A DNA stretch of 64,000 nt from Croceibacterium_A sp035555595 (GTDB lineage: Bacteria > Pseudomonadota > Alphaproteobacteria > Sphingomonadales > Sphingomonadaceae). Under the pieces are notes generated by a model. That model saw nothing but the letters and a program-made list of their open reading frames with translations, had not been told where the DNA came from and searched no databases. The translations under genes and the position numbers were made by a program. The DNA lies in NCBI GenBank assembly GCA_035555595.1, contig DATMGK010000045.1:8252-72251 (forward strand), in the 5' to 3' direction. Below are positions 24,719-34,297 of this stretch, in pieces. Within the stretch, counting starts at the first letter, position 1; each line of letters opens with the position of its first letter.

Positions 24719-26122
24719 ATGGGGGATTCATCAGTATCATCGCCATCGATGGACAGCCTGCTGGCGCGCCTTGGCGAACAGGCCGGCGACATTGCGGTGC
24801 AGTGCATCGACACCGGGGGCATCGTCGGCCGCCTGAACAGGCAGATTTCGGCAGAGGCTGACCGGCTTGGCGATCTGGCCGAAGCGATGGAATCGCTCAA
24901 TCAGGGGCAGGCGGAAAGCCGTGACGCCACCGCCGAACTGTTGCAGACGGCAGAGGTTGCGTGGGGCGTTCTGGAACGCGGCAATCAGGTCGCCGTGCAG
25001 TCATTGGGTGAGGTGTCGCGCCTTATCGCCGATATCACCGGGCTGGATGGCCAGCTCCAGATTTTCCTCGATACGCTTGGCACGATCGGCGGCATTACCC
25101 GCACGCTGACGGACATCGCCGAACAGACGGAATTGCTCAGCTTCAACGCCAGGATAGAGGCCGCGCGGGGAGGGGAGGCGACTGCTCCTTTCGAAGTGCT
25201 GGCTACCGAGATACGCCGCCTTGCCCTGACCACGCGCCAGTCGGCGGCGGAAGTGGGCGGCAACGCCGCACGTATCGAGGAAACGGCGGGATCGCTGATA
25301 GGTGCGCTCAAGAACCACATCGCCGATGGGCGACAGACCACGCGCCATATCGACACGCTGGGCGCGACCCTTACGGAGATGGCGGCGCTCGTGCATCAGT
25401 TCCACGATCGTTCGCAGGCGATTGCCGGATGCAACGAACGGGCGGAAGCTGACGTTGCGAAAGTCGACGCTGGTTTGATCGAATTCCGCCAGGTCGCCGC
25501 ACAGAGCGCCCGCCGGGCCCAACAGGCGCGGGAACAACTGGACGCGCTGGAATGCCACGCCAACGACATGCTGGATCAGGTGGCGCATGGCGGGCTGGAA
25601 ACGCGCAATACCCCATTCATCGATCTGGCCCTGAAGGGCGCGCGTGAAGTAACCGATCTGATAGAGCGCAATCTAGGCGGACCGGAACTGCCTCTGTCCG
25701 CCCTGTTCGATACCGATTATCTGCCCCGTCCGGGTACCGATCCTGTGCAGTACGACAATGGCTTCGCCGATTTTGCGGATCGCCACATTCGTCCGATCCT
25801 CGATCGCTACACCAATGGGAACAAGGCGGTGGTCGGCTGCTGTCTGGTGGATATGAACGGCTATCTGCCGACGCATATTACCGAACGCAGTCAGGGCCAG
25901 ATCCCGGATCAGCGGCGCCGCAATCTGGAATTCAGCCGCAACCGCCAGATATTCATGGACGCGCAGACCCGCCGCGCGCTGGATGGCGAGGGGGAATTCT
26001 TCCTTTTCGCCTATCGGCAGGATCTGGGCGAAGGCCGCTTCCGCGCCTTGCGCAGCGTGTTCGTGCCGCTGGTCTTCGCGGGGCGCAAATGGGGTGTTTA
26101 CGAACTCGGCTACCTTATCTGA
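24719..26122 (+). CDS. Soluble MCP-like signalling protein with C-terminal sensor-like domain
   Basis: 467 residues with no membrane segment and no HAMP domain. The central part is an MCP signalling coiled coil: IAEQTELLSFNARIEAARGGE and FEVLATEIRRLALTTRQSAAEVG are the hairpin-tip-flanking motifs. The C-terminal 150 residues (VVGCCLVDMNGYLPTHITERSQ; NRQIFMDAQTRRAL; VFVPLVFAGRKWGVYELGYLI) resemble a PAS/Cache-type sensor. The architecture is therefore inverted relative to classical receptors, with signalling first and sensing last. It may address a cytoplasmic array or a non-flagellar pathway; no che genes adjoin. Start at ATG 24719; ATG 24749 is possible. Confidence 0.78.
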   Translation: MGDSSVSSPSMDSLLARLGEQAGDIAVQCIDTGGIVGRLNRQISAEADRLGDLAEAMESLNQGQAESRDATAELLQTAEVAWGVLERGNQVAVQSLGEVSRLIADITGLDGQLQIFLDTLGTIGGITRTLTDIAEQTELLSFNARIEAARGGEATAPFEVLATEIRRLALTTRQSAAEVGGNAARIEETAGSLIGALKNHIADGRQTTRHIDTLGATLTEMAALVHQFHDRSQAIAGCNERAEADVAKVDAGLIEFRQVAAQSARRAQQAREQLDALECHANDMLDQVAHGGLETRNTPFIDLALKGAREVTDLIERNLGGPELPLSALFDTDYLPRPGTDPVQYDNGFADFADRHIRPILDRYTNGNKAVVGCCLVDMNGYLPTHITERSQGQIPDQRRRNLEFSRNRQIFMDAQTRRALDGEGEFFLFAYRQDLGEGRFRALRSVFVPLVFAGRKWGVYELGYLI

Positions 26123-26128
26123 TCTGCC

Positions 26129-28135
26129 TCAGGCGTCGATCAGGTCGCGGTCTACTTCACCGGCGCGGTTCTGGATGAAGTTGAAGCGGTGTTCAGGGTT
26201 GCGGCCCATCAACTGATCAACCAGTTCCTTCACCGCATGGCGCTGCTCATGCTCGGGCGGTAGGGTGATGCGCGTCATGGTGCGGGTTTCCGGGCTCATC
26301 GTGGTTTCCCGCAATTGCTGCGGGTTCATCTCGCCCAGACCTTTGAAGCGGCTTACGTCGATCTTCTTGCCCTTGAACACCGTCGCCTCCAGCTCCGCCC
26401 GATGCGCGTCATCGCGGGCATAGGCGCTCTCCTTGCCAGCGGTCAGGCGATAGAGCGGGGGCTGGGCTAGAAACAGGTGCCCGCGCCGGACCAGCTCCGG
26501 CATTTCCTGAAAGAAGAACGTCATCAGCAGGGTGGCGATATGGGCGCCGTCCACGTCGGCGTCGGTCATGATGACGATCCGGTCATAACGCAACTGATCG
26601 GGGTCGCAGTCCTTGCGCGTGCCACATCCCATCGCCAGCGTCAGGTCCGCGATTTCGCTGTTGGCGCGGATCTTGTCCGCCGTTGCGGATGCGACGTTCA
26701 GGATCTTGCCCCGGATCGGCAGAATGGCCTGCGTCTTGCGGTCGCGCGCCTGCTTGGCGCTGCCGCCCGCCGAATCGCCTTCGACGATGAACAGTTCCGT
26801 CTCGCCGTCACCTTCGCCCGAACAGTCGGTCAGCTTGCCGGGCAGGCGCAGCTTGCGCGCGTTGGTGGCGGTCTTGCGCTTGATCTCGCGCTCCGCCTTG
26901 CGGCGCAGGCGCTCGTCCATCCGCTCCATCACCGCGCCCAGCAGAGCGCGCCCACGCTCCATATTGTTGGCAAGGAAATGGTCGAAGTGATCGCGCACCG
27001 CGTTCTCTACCAGACGCGCGGCTTCCGGGCTGGTCAGGCGGTCCTTGGTCTGGCTCTGGAACTGGGGATCGCGGATGAACACCGACAGCATGATTTCGCT
27101 GCCTGTCACGATGTCATCGGCAGAGATGTCTTTGGCCTTCTTCTGCCCGGTCAACTCGCCAAAAGCTCGGATGCCCTTGGCCAGCGCCGCGCGCAGGCCC
27201 TGCTCATGTGTGCCGCCATCGGGCGTCGGCACGGTGTTGCAGTAATAGCTGTAGGCGCCGTCAGACCACAGCGGCCATGCCACCGCCCATTCAACGCGCC
27301 CCTGCAAAACGCCGTTCTCGTCCGCCGGGAAATCCTGCTGCCCGGTGAAGAACTGGCTGGTCACACATTCGCGGCTGCCGATCTGCTCGGCCAGATGATC
27401 TGCCAGACCGCCGGGAAATTGGAACACCGCCTCCGCCGGAACTTCTTCCGAAGCCAGCGACGGATCGCATTTCCAGCGGATTTCCACCCCGGCGAAAAGG
27501 TAGGCCTTCGATCGGGTCAGCTTGAACAGCCGCATCGGCTTGAACTGGCGGTCCCCGAAAATCTCCGGGTCCGGCACGAAGGCCACTGTCGTGCCGCGCC
27601 GGTTGGGGGTGCTGCCCACCCGCTGCAACGGCCCGGTGGGATGCCCGCGCGAGAATTCCTGCGCGAACACTTCCTTGTTACGGGCGACTTCCACCCGCAC
27701 CTGCTGAGACAGGGCGTTGACTACGCTGACGCCCACACCGTGCAGGCCGCCGCTGGTGGCATAGGCCTTGCCGGAAAACTTGCCGCCGGAATGGAGCGTG
27801 GTCAGAATGACTTCGAGAGAGGATTTGCCGGGGAACTTCGGATGCTCGTCCACCGGGATGCCGCGCCCGTTGTCCGAGATCGTCAGCCGTCCGGCCGTTC
27901 CCGGCGGGCCGGGTTCCAGCGTGACCTCGATACGGTTGGCGTAACCAGCCACCGCCTCGTCCATCGCGTTGTCCAGCACTTCGGCCGCGAGATGGTGCAG
28001 CGCCCGTTCGTCGGTGCCGCCAATGTACATACCGGGACGCCGACGGACAGGCTCCAACCCCTCCAGAACCTCAATCGCGGACGCATCGTAATCACCGCTG
28101 CCATCGGGCAGTTTTTCGAAGAGGTCGTCTGACAT
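26129..28135 (-). CDS. parE: DNA topoisomerase IV subunit B
   Basis: ATPase subunit of topoisomerase IV, which decatenates daughter chromosomes with ParC. 668 residues: GHKL ATPase with EVLDNAMDEAVAGYA, SDNGRGIPVDEHP and GGLHGVGVSVVNALS, then the TOPRIM domain LFIVEGDSAGGSAKQARDRKTQAILPIRGK and IVIMTDADVDGAHI. The start MSDDLFEKLPDGSGDYDASAIEVLEGLEPVRRRPGMYIGG and the length (GyrB is about 800) favour ParE over GyrB. Confidence 0.94.
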   Translation of the reverse strand: MSDDLFEKLPDGSGDYDASAIEVLEGLEPVRRRPGMYIGGTDERALHHLAAEVLDNAMDEAVAGYANRIEVTLEPGPPGTAGRLTISDNGRGIPVDEHPKFPGKSSLEVILTTLHSGGKFSGKAYATSGGLHGVGVSVVNALSQQVRVEVARNKEVFAQEFSRGHPTGPLQRVGSTPNRRGTTVAFVPDPEIFGDRQFKPMRLFKLTRSKAYLFAGVEIRWKCDPSLASEEVPAEAVFQFPGGLADHLAEQIGSRECVTSQFFTGQQDFPADENGVLQGRVEWAVAWPLWSDGAYSYYCNTVPTPDGGTHEQGLRAALAKGIRAFGELTGQKKAKDISADDIVTGSEIMLSVFIRDPQFQSQTKDRLTSPEAARLVENAVRDHFDHFLANNMERGRALLGAVMERMDERLRRKAEREIKRKTATNARKLRLPGKLTDCSGEGDGETELFIVEGDSAGGSAKQARDRKTQAILPIRGKILNVASATADKIRANSEIADLTLAMGCGTRKDCDPDQLRYDRIVIMTDADVDGAHIATLLMTFFFQEMPELVRRGHLFLAQPPLYRLTAGKESAYARDDAHRAELEATVFKGKKIDVSRFKGLGEMNPQQLRETTMSPETRTMTRITLPPEHEQRHAVKELVDQLMGRNPEHRFNFIQNRAGEVDRDLIDA

Positions 28136-28212
28136 AGGGCCTAGCTATAGGGCGCGGATTCGCGGGGGTTCAAGCAGAGTGTTCACATTTCCCCCCGCGC
28201 CGTCCCGGCCGG

Positions 28213-29364
28213 TCACTGGAACCGGGCCGGTGCCTCTTCCGCCACAGTTACGGAACTGGTGCCTACACGGCGCACTTCCATAGCCCGTTCGCCCACTCCG
28301 TCACTGCGGAACCGGAACGGTCCGTCCAGCCCCAGGAAGCCGTCGGTTCCCAGCATTCGCGCCGTGGGGAAGGCTCGTCCCGGCTGCCATTCACGTGCAA
28401 CACGCAGGGTCAGCAGCACGGCGTCGTAACCCAGCGTGGCGATGCGGAACGGCTGTTCGCCAAAGCGGCTTTCGTAACTGGTCACGAATTGCCGGAACCG
28501 CGCATCCGACACGGCCGAGAACACCGCCCCGCGCAGGGGTGCGGATGCGGCCACGCTCGATTCGCCGCTCCACAGTTCCGTACCCAGCAGCACGACCTGC
28601 GCGCCGCCCGCTTTCAACGCGGTCGCAGCCTGAGCGGAAAGGCGCGCGCCCTCCGCAATCAATACCGCGTCATATCCGCCGCGCGCCTTCAGCCGTTCGG
28701 CCGCGCTGACGATGGATGTGTTGCCCCGGTCATAGCGTTCCACCACCACGACCGAGCCCCCGATTCCACGAACGGCCTGGGACAGCGCCCCTTCGGTGCG
28801 GCTGCCATAGTCGCCGTTTGGAACCAGCGCCGCAAACCGCTTGACGCCTTGCGCGCCAAGATAGCTGACGGTGCGGGCAACCGATTGTTCCGGCACATGG
28901 CCCATCACGAACACATCGCGCGCTGCGACGCTGGTGTCGTTGGAAAAGGTGATCAGCGGCACGTCCGCCGGGCGCGCCGCGGCCAGCACAGGCGCGACAT
29001 CTTCGCGCACCAGCGGGCCGATGATCAGCTTGTTGCCGTCTGCAATCGCCCGCGCGGCGGCGCTGCGCGCGCCAGTGGCGGTATCATAAGTGGTGATCCG
29101 CAGATTTTCGGCATTGGTATCCAGCAGCGCCATCGTCGTGGCGTTGGCCAGCGATCGGCCGACCGCCGCGTTGTCGCCCGAAAGCGGCACCAGCAGGGCC
29201 ACCCGATGCCGGTCGGTATCCGTCGGCAGGGCTTCGCTCGGCCCTGTCTCGGTCGAAGGACCGGGGGCGGGGCCGGGTCGGCCTGCATCTGGCACAACCT
29301 TACACGCCGCCAGGAAAATTGTGAGCATGGCCACGGCAAGGCCGCGCCTGGTTATCGCCAACAT
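28213..29364 (-). CDS. Penicillin-binding protein activator, LpoA-like lipoprotein
   Basis: A 383-residue predicted outer-membrane lipoprotein: MLAITRRGLAVAMLTIFLAAC gives a signal peptide with lipobox LAAC (Cys21). The rest has a periplasmic-binding-protein fold (RVALLVPLSGDNAAVGRSLANA; LIIGPLVREDVAPVLAAARPADVPLITFSND), like the C domain of LpoA, which activates PBP1a in peptidoglycan synthesis. Genome context supports this: it lies head-to-head with rsmI-yraN, as lpoA lies beside rsmI and yraN in enterobacteria. The LpoA N-terminal TPR domain is missing, usual in alphaproteobacteria. Direct PBP activation here is inference. Confidence 0.83.
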   Translation of the reverse strand: MLAITRRGLAVAMLTIFLAACKVVPDAGRPGPAPGPSTETGPSEALPTDTDRHRVALLVPLSGDNAAVGRSLANATTMALLDTNAENLRITTYDTATGARSAAARAIADGNKLIIGPLVREDVAPVLAAARPADVPLITFSNDTSVAARDVFVMGHVPEQSVARTVSYLGAQGVKRFAALVPNGDYGSRTEGALSQAVRGIGGSVVVVERYDRGNTSIVSAAERLKARGGYDAVLIAEGARLSAQAATALKAGGAQVVLLGTELWSGESSVAASAPLRGAVFSAVSDARFRQFVTSYESRFGEQPFRIATLGYDAVLLTLRVAREWQPGRAFPTARMLGTDGFLGLDGPFRFRSDGVGERAMEVRRVGTSSVTVAEEAPARFQ

Positions 29365-29402
29365 GCTTGCGGCTTCCTCATATTGTGGGCCAAAAGCGCC
29401 GC

Positions 29403-30248
29403 GTGAGCGACGAACGGCCTGAACCTTTGCCCTCTGGGCTGTATATAGTTGCAACCCCGATTGGCAATCTCGGCGACATGACCCGGCGTGCGATAGACAC
29501 GCTTGAACGCTGTGACGCGGTGGCGTGCGAGGATACTCGCGTGACGGGCAAGCTGCTCAAGCACCTCGGCATATCCAAACCCTTGTGGCGCTATGATGAC
29601 CATAGCGGGGAAAATGACCGGGCGCGCCTGATCGATGCCATGCGCACCCGCGCGGTCGCGCTGGCAAGCGATGCGGGCACCCCGCTGGTGTCCGATCCCG
29701 GTTTCCGTCTCGTAAGAGAGGTGAAGGCGGCGGGGATCACGGTAACCAGCATACCCGGCCCCAGCGCGCCTGTGGTGGCGCTGACGCTTTCCGGCCTACC
29801 CAGCGACCGATTCCTTTTTGCCGGGTTTCTGCCCGCGAAGGACAAGGCACGGCGCGAAGTGCTGGAGGAACTGGCGGGCCTGCGCGCCACTCTGGTGTTC
29901 TTTGAAACCGCGCCGCGACTGGCGAAATCCCTCGAAGCGATCGACGAAGTATTGCCCGGCAGGGAACTGTCCGTCGCGCGCGAATTGACCAAGCTGCACG
30001 AGGAATGCCGCACCGGCAGCGCGTCGGAACTGATCGCGCATTATCAGGCGCATCCGCCACGCGGAGAAATCGTCCTGCTGATCGGGCCGCCGGATGAACG
30101 GACGTCCAGTCCGCTCGATGCCGATGCCCTGCTGCGTCAGGCGCTCGCAACCGAAAAGCCGTCGCAGGCGGCGGCACAGGTGGCGAAGGTTACGGGTCTG
30201 GACCGCAAGACGCTTTATGCCCGCGCGCTCGAACTGCGCGGCGAATGA
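29403..30248 (+). CDS. rsmI: 16S rRNA (cytidine1402-2'-O)-methyltransferase
   Basis: 2'-O-methylates C1402 in the ribosomal P site using SAM. 281 residues: LYIVATPIGNLGDMTRRAIDTL, VACEDTRVTGKLLKHLGI, ALASDAGTPLVSDPGFRLVREV, SIPGPSAPVVALTLSGLPSDRFLFAGFLPAK and GEIVLLIGPP are the RsmI/tetrapyrrole-methylase-fold motifs. GTG at 29403 is taken as start; a TTG at 29367 would place the start two bases from the divergent lipoprotein gene. Ends overlapping yraN (ATGA). Confidence 0.93.
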   Translation: MSDERPEPLPSGLYIVATPIGNLGDMTRRAIDTLERCDAVACEDTRVTGKLLKHLGISKPLWRYDDHSGENDRARLIDAMRTRAVALASDAGTPLVSDPGFRLVREVKAAGITVTSIPGPSAPVVALTLSGLPSDRFLFAGFLPAKDKARREVLEELAGLRATLVFFETAPRLAKSLEAIDEVLPGRELSVARELTKLHEECRTGSASELIAHYQAHPPRGEIVLLIGPPDERTSSPLDADALLRQALATEKPSQAAAQVAKVTGLDRKTLYARALELRGE

Positions 30249-30595
30249 ACCGCCGGATTGCTGAACAGCGCGGCCGCAAGGGGGAAGGGCTGGCCGCCCT
30301 CTGGCTCAGGGTGCGGGGCTGGCGCATCGTCGGGCGGCGCGTGAAGACCCCGCGCGGGGAAATTGATCTGATCGCACGCCGCTGGCGGCAGGTCGCTTTC
30401 GTAGAGGTGAAGTGGCGCGCCACCGCCACCGGTCTCGATACCGCGATCGACGCTCATCGTCTGCGCCGCGTGGCTGCCGCCGCCGAAGCGGTCGCGCATC
30501 GCTATGCCGGGCCGGGCGACTCCACGCGAATTGACGTGCTGCTGCTTGCGCCGGGGCGCTGGCCGCGCCACATCGTCAACGCCTGGCAACCCTGA
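30245..30595 (+). CDS. yraN: YraN family protein (UPF0102, endonuclease-like fold)
   Basis: 116 residues. The core GRKGEGLAALWLRVRGWRIVGRRVKTPRGEIDLIARRWRQVAFVEVKWR carries the D..ExK residues of a restriction-endonuclease-like fold. Cellular role is not established. Translationally coupled to rsmI by ATGA overlap, 11 bases before gshB. Confidence 0.9.
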   Translation: MNRRIAEQRGRKGEGLAALWLRVRGWRIVGRRVKTPRGEIDLIARRWRQVAFVEVKWRATATGLDTAIDAHRLRRVAAAAEAVAHRYAGPGDSTRIDVLLLAPGRWPRHIVNAWQP

Positions 30596-30606
30596 AGGGA
30601 GAGGGA

Positions 30607-31560
30607 ATGACGTTGCGTGTCGCGGTCCAGATGGATCCGCTTGAAAGCATCAATATCGCAGGCGATTCCAGTTTCGCCCTCATGCTTGCGGCGCAGGTGC
30701 GCGGGTATGAAGTGTTTCACTACGACGTAGGCAGCCTTACGCTGGACGAGGATGATCGGCTTCACGCCGTCGCCCGCCCGGTGCGTGTGCGCCGTGTCGT
30801 GGGCGATCATTTCGAAGCTGACGAGCCGCGCCGGATCGATCTGGGGCGCGATGTGGACGTGGTGCTGATGCGTCAGGATCCGCCGTTCGACATGGGTTAC
30901 ATCACCGCCACCCATCTGCTGGAACGGATCGAGGGCGAAACGCTGGTGGTCAACAATCCCGTCAGCGTGCGGAACGCGCCGGAAAAGGTCTTCGTTCTCG
31001 ATTACCGCCGCTTCATGCCGCCCACGCTGATCACGCGCAGCGCGGGCGAAGTGCGTGATTTCATGGCGCGGCATGGCTCCGTGGTGGTGAAACCGATCCA
31101 CGGTAACGGCGGCAAGGCGATTTTCCGCATTCCCGAAAGTGGCGAGAACCTGTCCGCACTGGTGGAAGTCTTCAACCAGACCTGGCCGGAACCGCACATG
31201 GTGCAGCCTTTCCTTCCCGAAGTGTCGGAAGGCGACAAGCGCATCGTGCTGGTGGATGGCGAGGTGACTGGCGCCATCAACCGCAAGCCGGGGGAGGGCG
31301 AATTCAGGTCCAATCTCGCGCAGGGCGGCTATGCCGAAGCCGCCACTCTGACCCCGCGAGAGGAAGAAATCTGCGCCGCCCTCGGGCCAGAGCTTCGCCG
31401 GCTGGGCTTGATCTTCGTGGGCATAGACGTGATCGGCGGCCACTGGCTGACGGAAATCAACGTCACCAGCCCCACCGGCATCGTCGCCATCGACAAGTTC
31501 AATGGCACCGACACCGCCGGGCGCATTCTGGATGCGATTGAACGAAGGCTGGATCGGTAG
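30607..31560 (+). CDS. gshB: Glutathione synthetase
   Basis: ATP-grasp enzyme joining gamma-glutamylcysteine and glycine. 317 residues; starts MTLRVAVQMDPLESINIAGDSSFALMLAAQ; QDPPFDMGYITATHLLE; KPIHGNGGKAIFRI; FLPEVSEGDKRIVLVDGEV; LIFVGIDVIGGHWLTEINVTSPTGI. All ATP-grasp signatures of prokaryotic GshB are seen. Follows rsmI-yraN in one rightward operon, with DedA next. A glutathione supply fits the GST at 22945. Confidence 0.96.
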   Translation: MTLRVAVQMDPLESINIAGDSSFALMLAAQVRGYEVFHYDVGSLTLDEDDRLHAVARPVRVRRVVGDHFEADEPRRIDLGRDVDVVLMRQDPPFDMGYITATHLLERIEGETLVVNNPVSVRNAPEKVFVLDYRRFMPPTLITRSAGEVRDFMARHGSVVVKPIHGNGGKAIFRIPESGENLSALVEVFNQTWPEPHMVQPFLPEVSEGDKRIVLVDGEVTGAINRKPGEGEFRSNLAQGGYAEAATLTPREEEICAALGPELRRLGLIFVGIDVIGGHWLTEINVTSPTGIVAIDKFNGTDTAGRILDAIERRLDR

Positions 31561-31598
31561 CCGCGGCACCGGGACCGCTGCCGAGCGTTACCATCACA

Positions 31599-32210
31599 AT
31601 GTACGAACTGATCGTCGATGCCATCGCCTGGGGAGGATACTTCGGAATCTTCCTCCTCATGGCGATAGAGAATATCTTTCCGCCAATCCCGTCGGAAGTC
31701 ATCATGGGCATCGGCGGAGTTCTCGTCGCCCGGGGCGAGATGGATTTCTGGTGGCTGATCGCCATCGGCACCGCCGGGGCCACGGCCGGCAATTATTTCT
31801 GGTACTGGATCGGCGACAAGTGGGGGTACCAACGGCTCGAGCCGCTGGTGGAAAAGCACGGCCGCTGGATCACGCTGGATTTTGAGGACATCGAACGCGC
31901 GGCCCGGTTCTTCCGCAAGCACGGGCAATGGGTGGTGTTCCTGCTACGCTTCTCCCCGTTTCTTCGCACCATTGTGTCGCTACCTGCCGGTTTAGCGCAC
32001 ATGTCTCTGTGGAAATTCCTCGCCTATACTTTTGCCGGTGCGGCCATCTGGAACGTGCTCCTCGTCGAAGGCGGTCGGCGGCTCGCACCCCTGATCGCGC
32101 AATACGAAGAATACGCTAGCTGGGCGATCATCGCTCTCTGCGTCATCCTGCTGGCCAGCTACATCTACCGCGTGGTGACATGGAAACCCCGCCACGAACG
32201 CGAGGATTAA
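31599..32210 (+). CDS. DedA family membrane protein
   Basis: 203 residues, several membrane segments. DedA/SNARE-associated signature: MAIENIFPPIPSEVIMGIGGVLVARG, TAGATAGNYFWYWIGDKWG, FFRKHGQWVVFLLRFSPFLRTIVSLPAGLAHMSLWKFL. The family includes lipid flippases for undecaprenyl phosphate and other phospholipids; specificity is unknown. It follows gshB by 38 bases and its 3' end overlaps the 3' end of convergent xerC by four bases. Confidence 0.9.
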   Translation: MYELIVDAIAWGGYFGIFLLMAIENIFPPIPSEVIMGIGGVLVARGEMDFWWLIAIGTAGATAGNYFWYWIGDKWGYQRLEPLVEKHGRWITLDFEDIERAARFFRKHGQWVVFLLRFSPFLRTIVSLPAGLAHMSLWKFLAYTFAGAAIWNVLLVEGGRRLAPLIAQYEEYASWAIIALCVILLASYIYRVVTWKPRHERED

Positions 32211-33103
32211 CGCCGTTCGCGCGGATGAGCGGCGCGATAGGTATCGAGCAGCGTCGCCGCGTCTACCTTCGTATAGATCTGTGTCGAACCCAGGCTTGCG
32301 TGGCCCAGCAGTTCCTGAAGGCTCCTCAGATCCGCACCCGCGCCCAGCAAGTGCGTGGCGAAGCTGTGCCGCAGGGCATGGGGAGTAGCCGTTGCGGGCA
32401 GGCCGAGTGCGGACCGGGCGCGGGCCATCGCCTTCTGCACCATGCCTTGCCCCAACGGCCCACCTTTCGCGCCGCGAAACAGTGGTTCTCCCTTGGCAAT
32501 CGGCCAGGGGCACCGCGCAGCATAGTCTGCCACCGCGGCCCGCACGATTGGCAGGATCGGCACCACGCGCTGCTTCGCGCCCTTGCCGGTCACGACCAGC
32601 GTTTCGCCCAGCGGCAGATCGCCGCCGGTAAGCGAAAGCGCCTCCGCGATACGCAGCCCCGCGCCGTACATCAGCAGCAGCACCGCGCGGTCGCGCGAGC
32701 CGATCCAGTCGTCCGCCGCCAGAGCTTCGACCATGTCCGCGACATTGGCCGCATCATCCGGCGTTACCGGGCGCGGCAGGCCCTTCTTGATGCGTGGTCC
32801 GCGCAGTCGCGGCGGCGCACCATCCGCGAATCCTGCCTGTTCCCGAGCGAAGGCCAGAAACGCCTTCAGCGCCGACAGCTCGCGCGCGGCGGAAACATTC
32901 CCGATACCGTCCGCTCGCCGCGCCGCCAGCTGGGCTCGCAGATCGGCGGTTCCGAGCCGGGCGAGGGCGGCCCAGCTTTCGCCCTCAATACGGTTCAGCC
33001 AGCGCGTGGCCGTGGCGACATACGCACGCACCGTATGCGGCGATCGGCGACGGCACGCGGAAAGGTGCTGGCCCCATCGTTCGAGCAATTCGGCGCGGCT
33101 CAT
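32207..33103 (-). CDS. xerC: Tyrosine recombinase XerC
   Basis: Site-specific recombinase that acts with XerD at dif to resolve chromosome dimers. 298 residues; all catalytic residues are visible: Arg in YGAGLRIAEALSL, Lys in GKGAKQRVVP, HxxR in HALRHSFATHLL, His in LLGHASLGSTQ and the Tyr nucleophile in QIYTKVD. N-terminal SAM-like core-binding domain (SPHTVRAYVATATRWLNRI). Its chromosomal place next to hemW, not next to mobile genes, supports XerC rather than a phage integrase. ATGA overlap with the hemW stop upstream. Confidence 0.92.
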   Translation of the reverse strand: MSRAELLERWGQHLSACRRRSPHTVRAYVATATRWLNRIEGESWAALARLGTADLRAQLAARRADGIGNVSAARELSALKAFLAFAREQAGFADGAPPRLRGPRIKKGLPRPVTPDDAANVADMVEALAADDWIGSRDRAVLLLMYGAGLRIAEALSLTGGDLPLGETLVVTGKGAKQRVVPILPIVRAAVADYAARCPWPIAKGEPLFRGAKGGPLGQGMVQKAMARARSALGLPATATPHALRHSFATHLLGAGADLRSLQELLGHASLGSTQIYTKVDAATLLDTYRAAHPRERR

Positions 33104-34251
33104 GCCGCCGCCAGCGCATCGGGCACGATCTGGGCCAGCACGGCATCCAGAACCGGCATTCCCTGACCAGTCACACCAACGCGTCCATCCGCCTGCCAGA
33201 CCAGCCCCAGCGTTTCGAGAAACGCCACCTTGGCGCTATCCATCAGTTCCGCCGCTGAGAGGGAGAAGCGCTCCGCCAGAGCCGCCGGGTCCAAACCTTC
33301 GCGCAGCCGCAGCCCCATCAGCAGCGCCTCCGCCGCCTGCTCGCGCGGGGCCAACGGGCGTTCCTCCGCCATGCCGTTCCCATTGCGGGTCACCGCGCTC
33401 AGGAAATTTTCTGGCTTCTTGTGCCGCTGCGTCGCCATGCCGCCCCGCCGTCCATGTGCGCCGGGGCCGATGCCCAGATAATCCTGATATCGCCAGTAAG
33501 TCAGGTTGTGACGGCTTTCCTCAGCCTGACGCGCGTGGTTGCTGATTTCGTAAGCGGGTAGGCCGGCTGCCTGTGTTCTTTCCGCCGTCAGCGCGAACAG
33601 CTCCGCCGCCGGATCATCTTCGAGCGGCATGAAATCCCCACGCCTTACATCGGTGGCGAAGCGCGTGCCCGGCTCTATCGTCAGCTGATAAAGCGAAAGA
33701 TGGCCGGTGCCGAAACCCAGTGCCCGCGTCAGTTCCGCATCCCATTCTTTCGCCGTCTGGCCCGGACGGGCATAGATCAGATCGAAGCTGACCCGTCCGA
33801 AATGCTTCTGTGCGGTGTCCAGTGCGGCCAGCGCCTCATCAACGTCGTGAAGCCGCCCCAGAAAATGCAGGGCTTCATTATCCAGTGCCTGCACACCCAG
33901 CGAGACGCGGTTTACCCCGGCGATCGCCAGCGCCGCGAAATTCTCTGCCTCCACGGACGAGGGATTGGCCTCCAGCGTAATTTCCACACCTGGATCGAAC
34001 CCCCACAGTGTTTCCGCTTCGCCCAGCAGCGTTTCGACCAGCGCAGGCGGCATCAGCGAAGGCGTGCCGCCGCCGAAAAATATCGAGGCCAGCGGCTCCC
34101 GCGCGCCTGTCTTTGCCTCGTGCCGCATGTCGGCGATCAACGCCGTGCGCCATTCGTCCACGTCGATTCCAGCCCGAACGTGCGAGTTGAAGTCGCAATA
34201 GGGGCATTTCCGCAGGCAGAAGGGCCAATGGATGTAGAGAGCGTGCGCCAC
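33100..34251 (-). CDS. hemW: Radical SAM protein HemW (HemN-like)
   Basis: 383 residues. MAHALYIHWPFCLRKCPYCDFNSHV carries the radical-SAM CxxxCxxC cluster ligands, followed by FFGGGTPSLMPP, ITLEANPSS and RVSLGVQALDNEALHFLGRLHD. HemW is a haem chaperone rather than true coproporphyrinogen oxidase; the short N terminus with no extra HemN residues supports HemW. It lies immediately upstream of xerC and overlaps it; in many alphaproteobacteria it is in an rph-rdgB-hemW run, and here those two genes are 0.6-2 kb away on the same strand. Confidence 0.9.
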   Translation of the reverse strand: MAHALYIHWPFCLRKCPYCDFNSHVRAGIDVDEWRTALIADMRHEAKTGAREPLASIFFGGGTPSLMPPALVETLLGEAETLWGFDPGVEITLEANPSSVEAENFAALAIAGVNRVSLGVQALDNEALHFLGRLHDVDEALAALDTAQKHFGRVSFDLIYARPGQTAKEWDAELTRALGFGTGHLSLYQLTIEPGTRFATDVRRGDFMPLEDDPAAELFALTAERTQAAGLPAYEISNHARQAEESRHNLTYWRYQDYLGIGPGAHGRRGGMATQRHKKPENFLSAVTRNGNGMAEERPLAPREQAAEALLMGLRLREGLDPAALAERFSLSAAELMDSAKVAFLETLGLVWQADGRVGVTGQGMPVLDAVLAQIVPDALAAA

Positions 34252-34297
34252 GATTTCAGAAACAAAGATTTAACGACTCCTTGTCAAGAATCGACTC

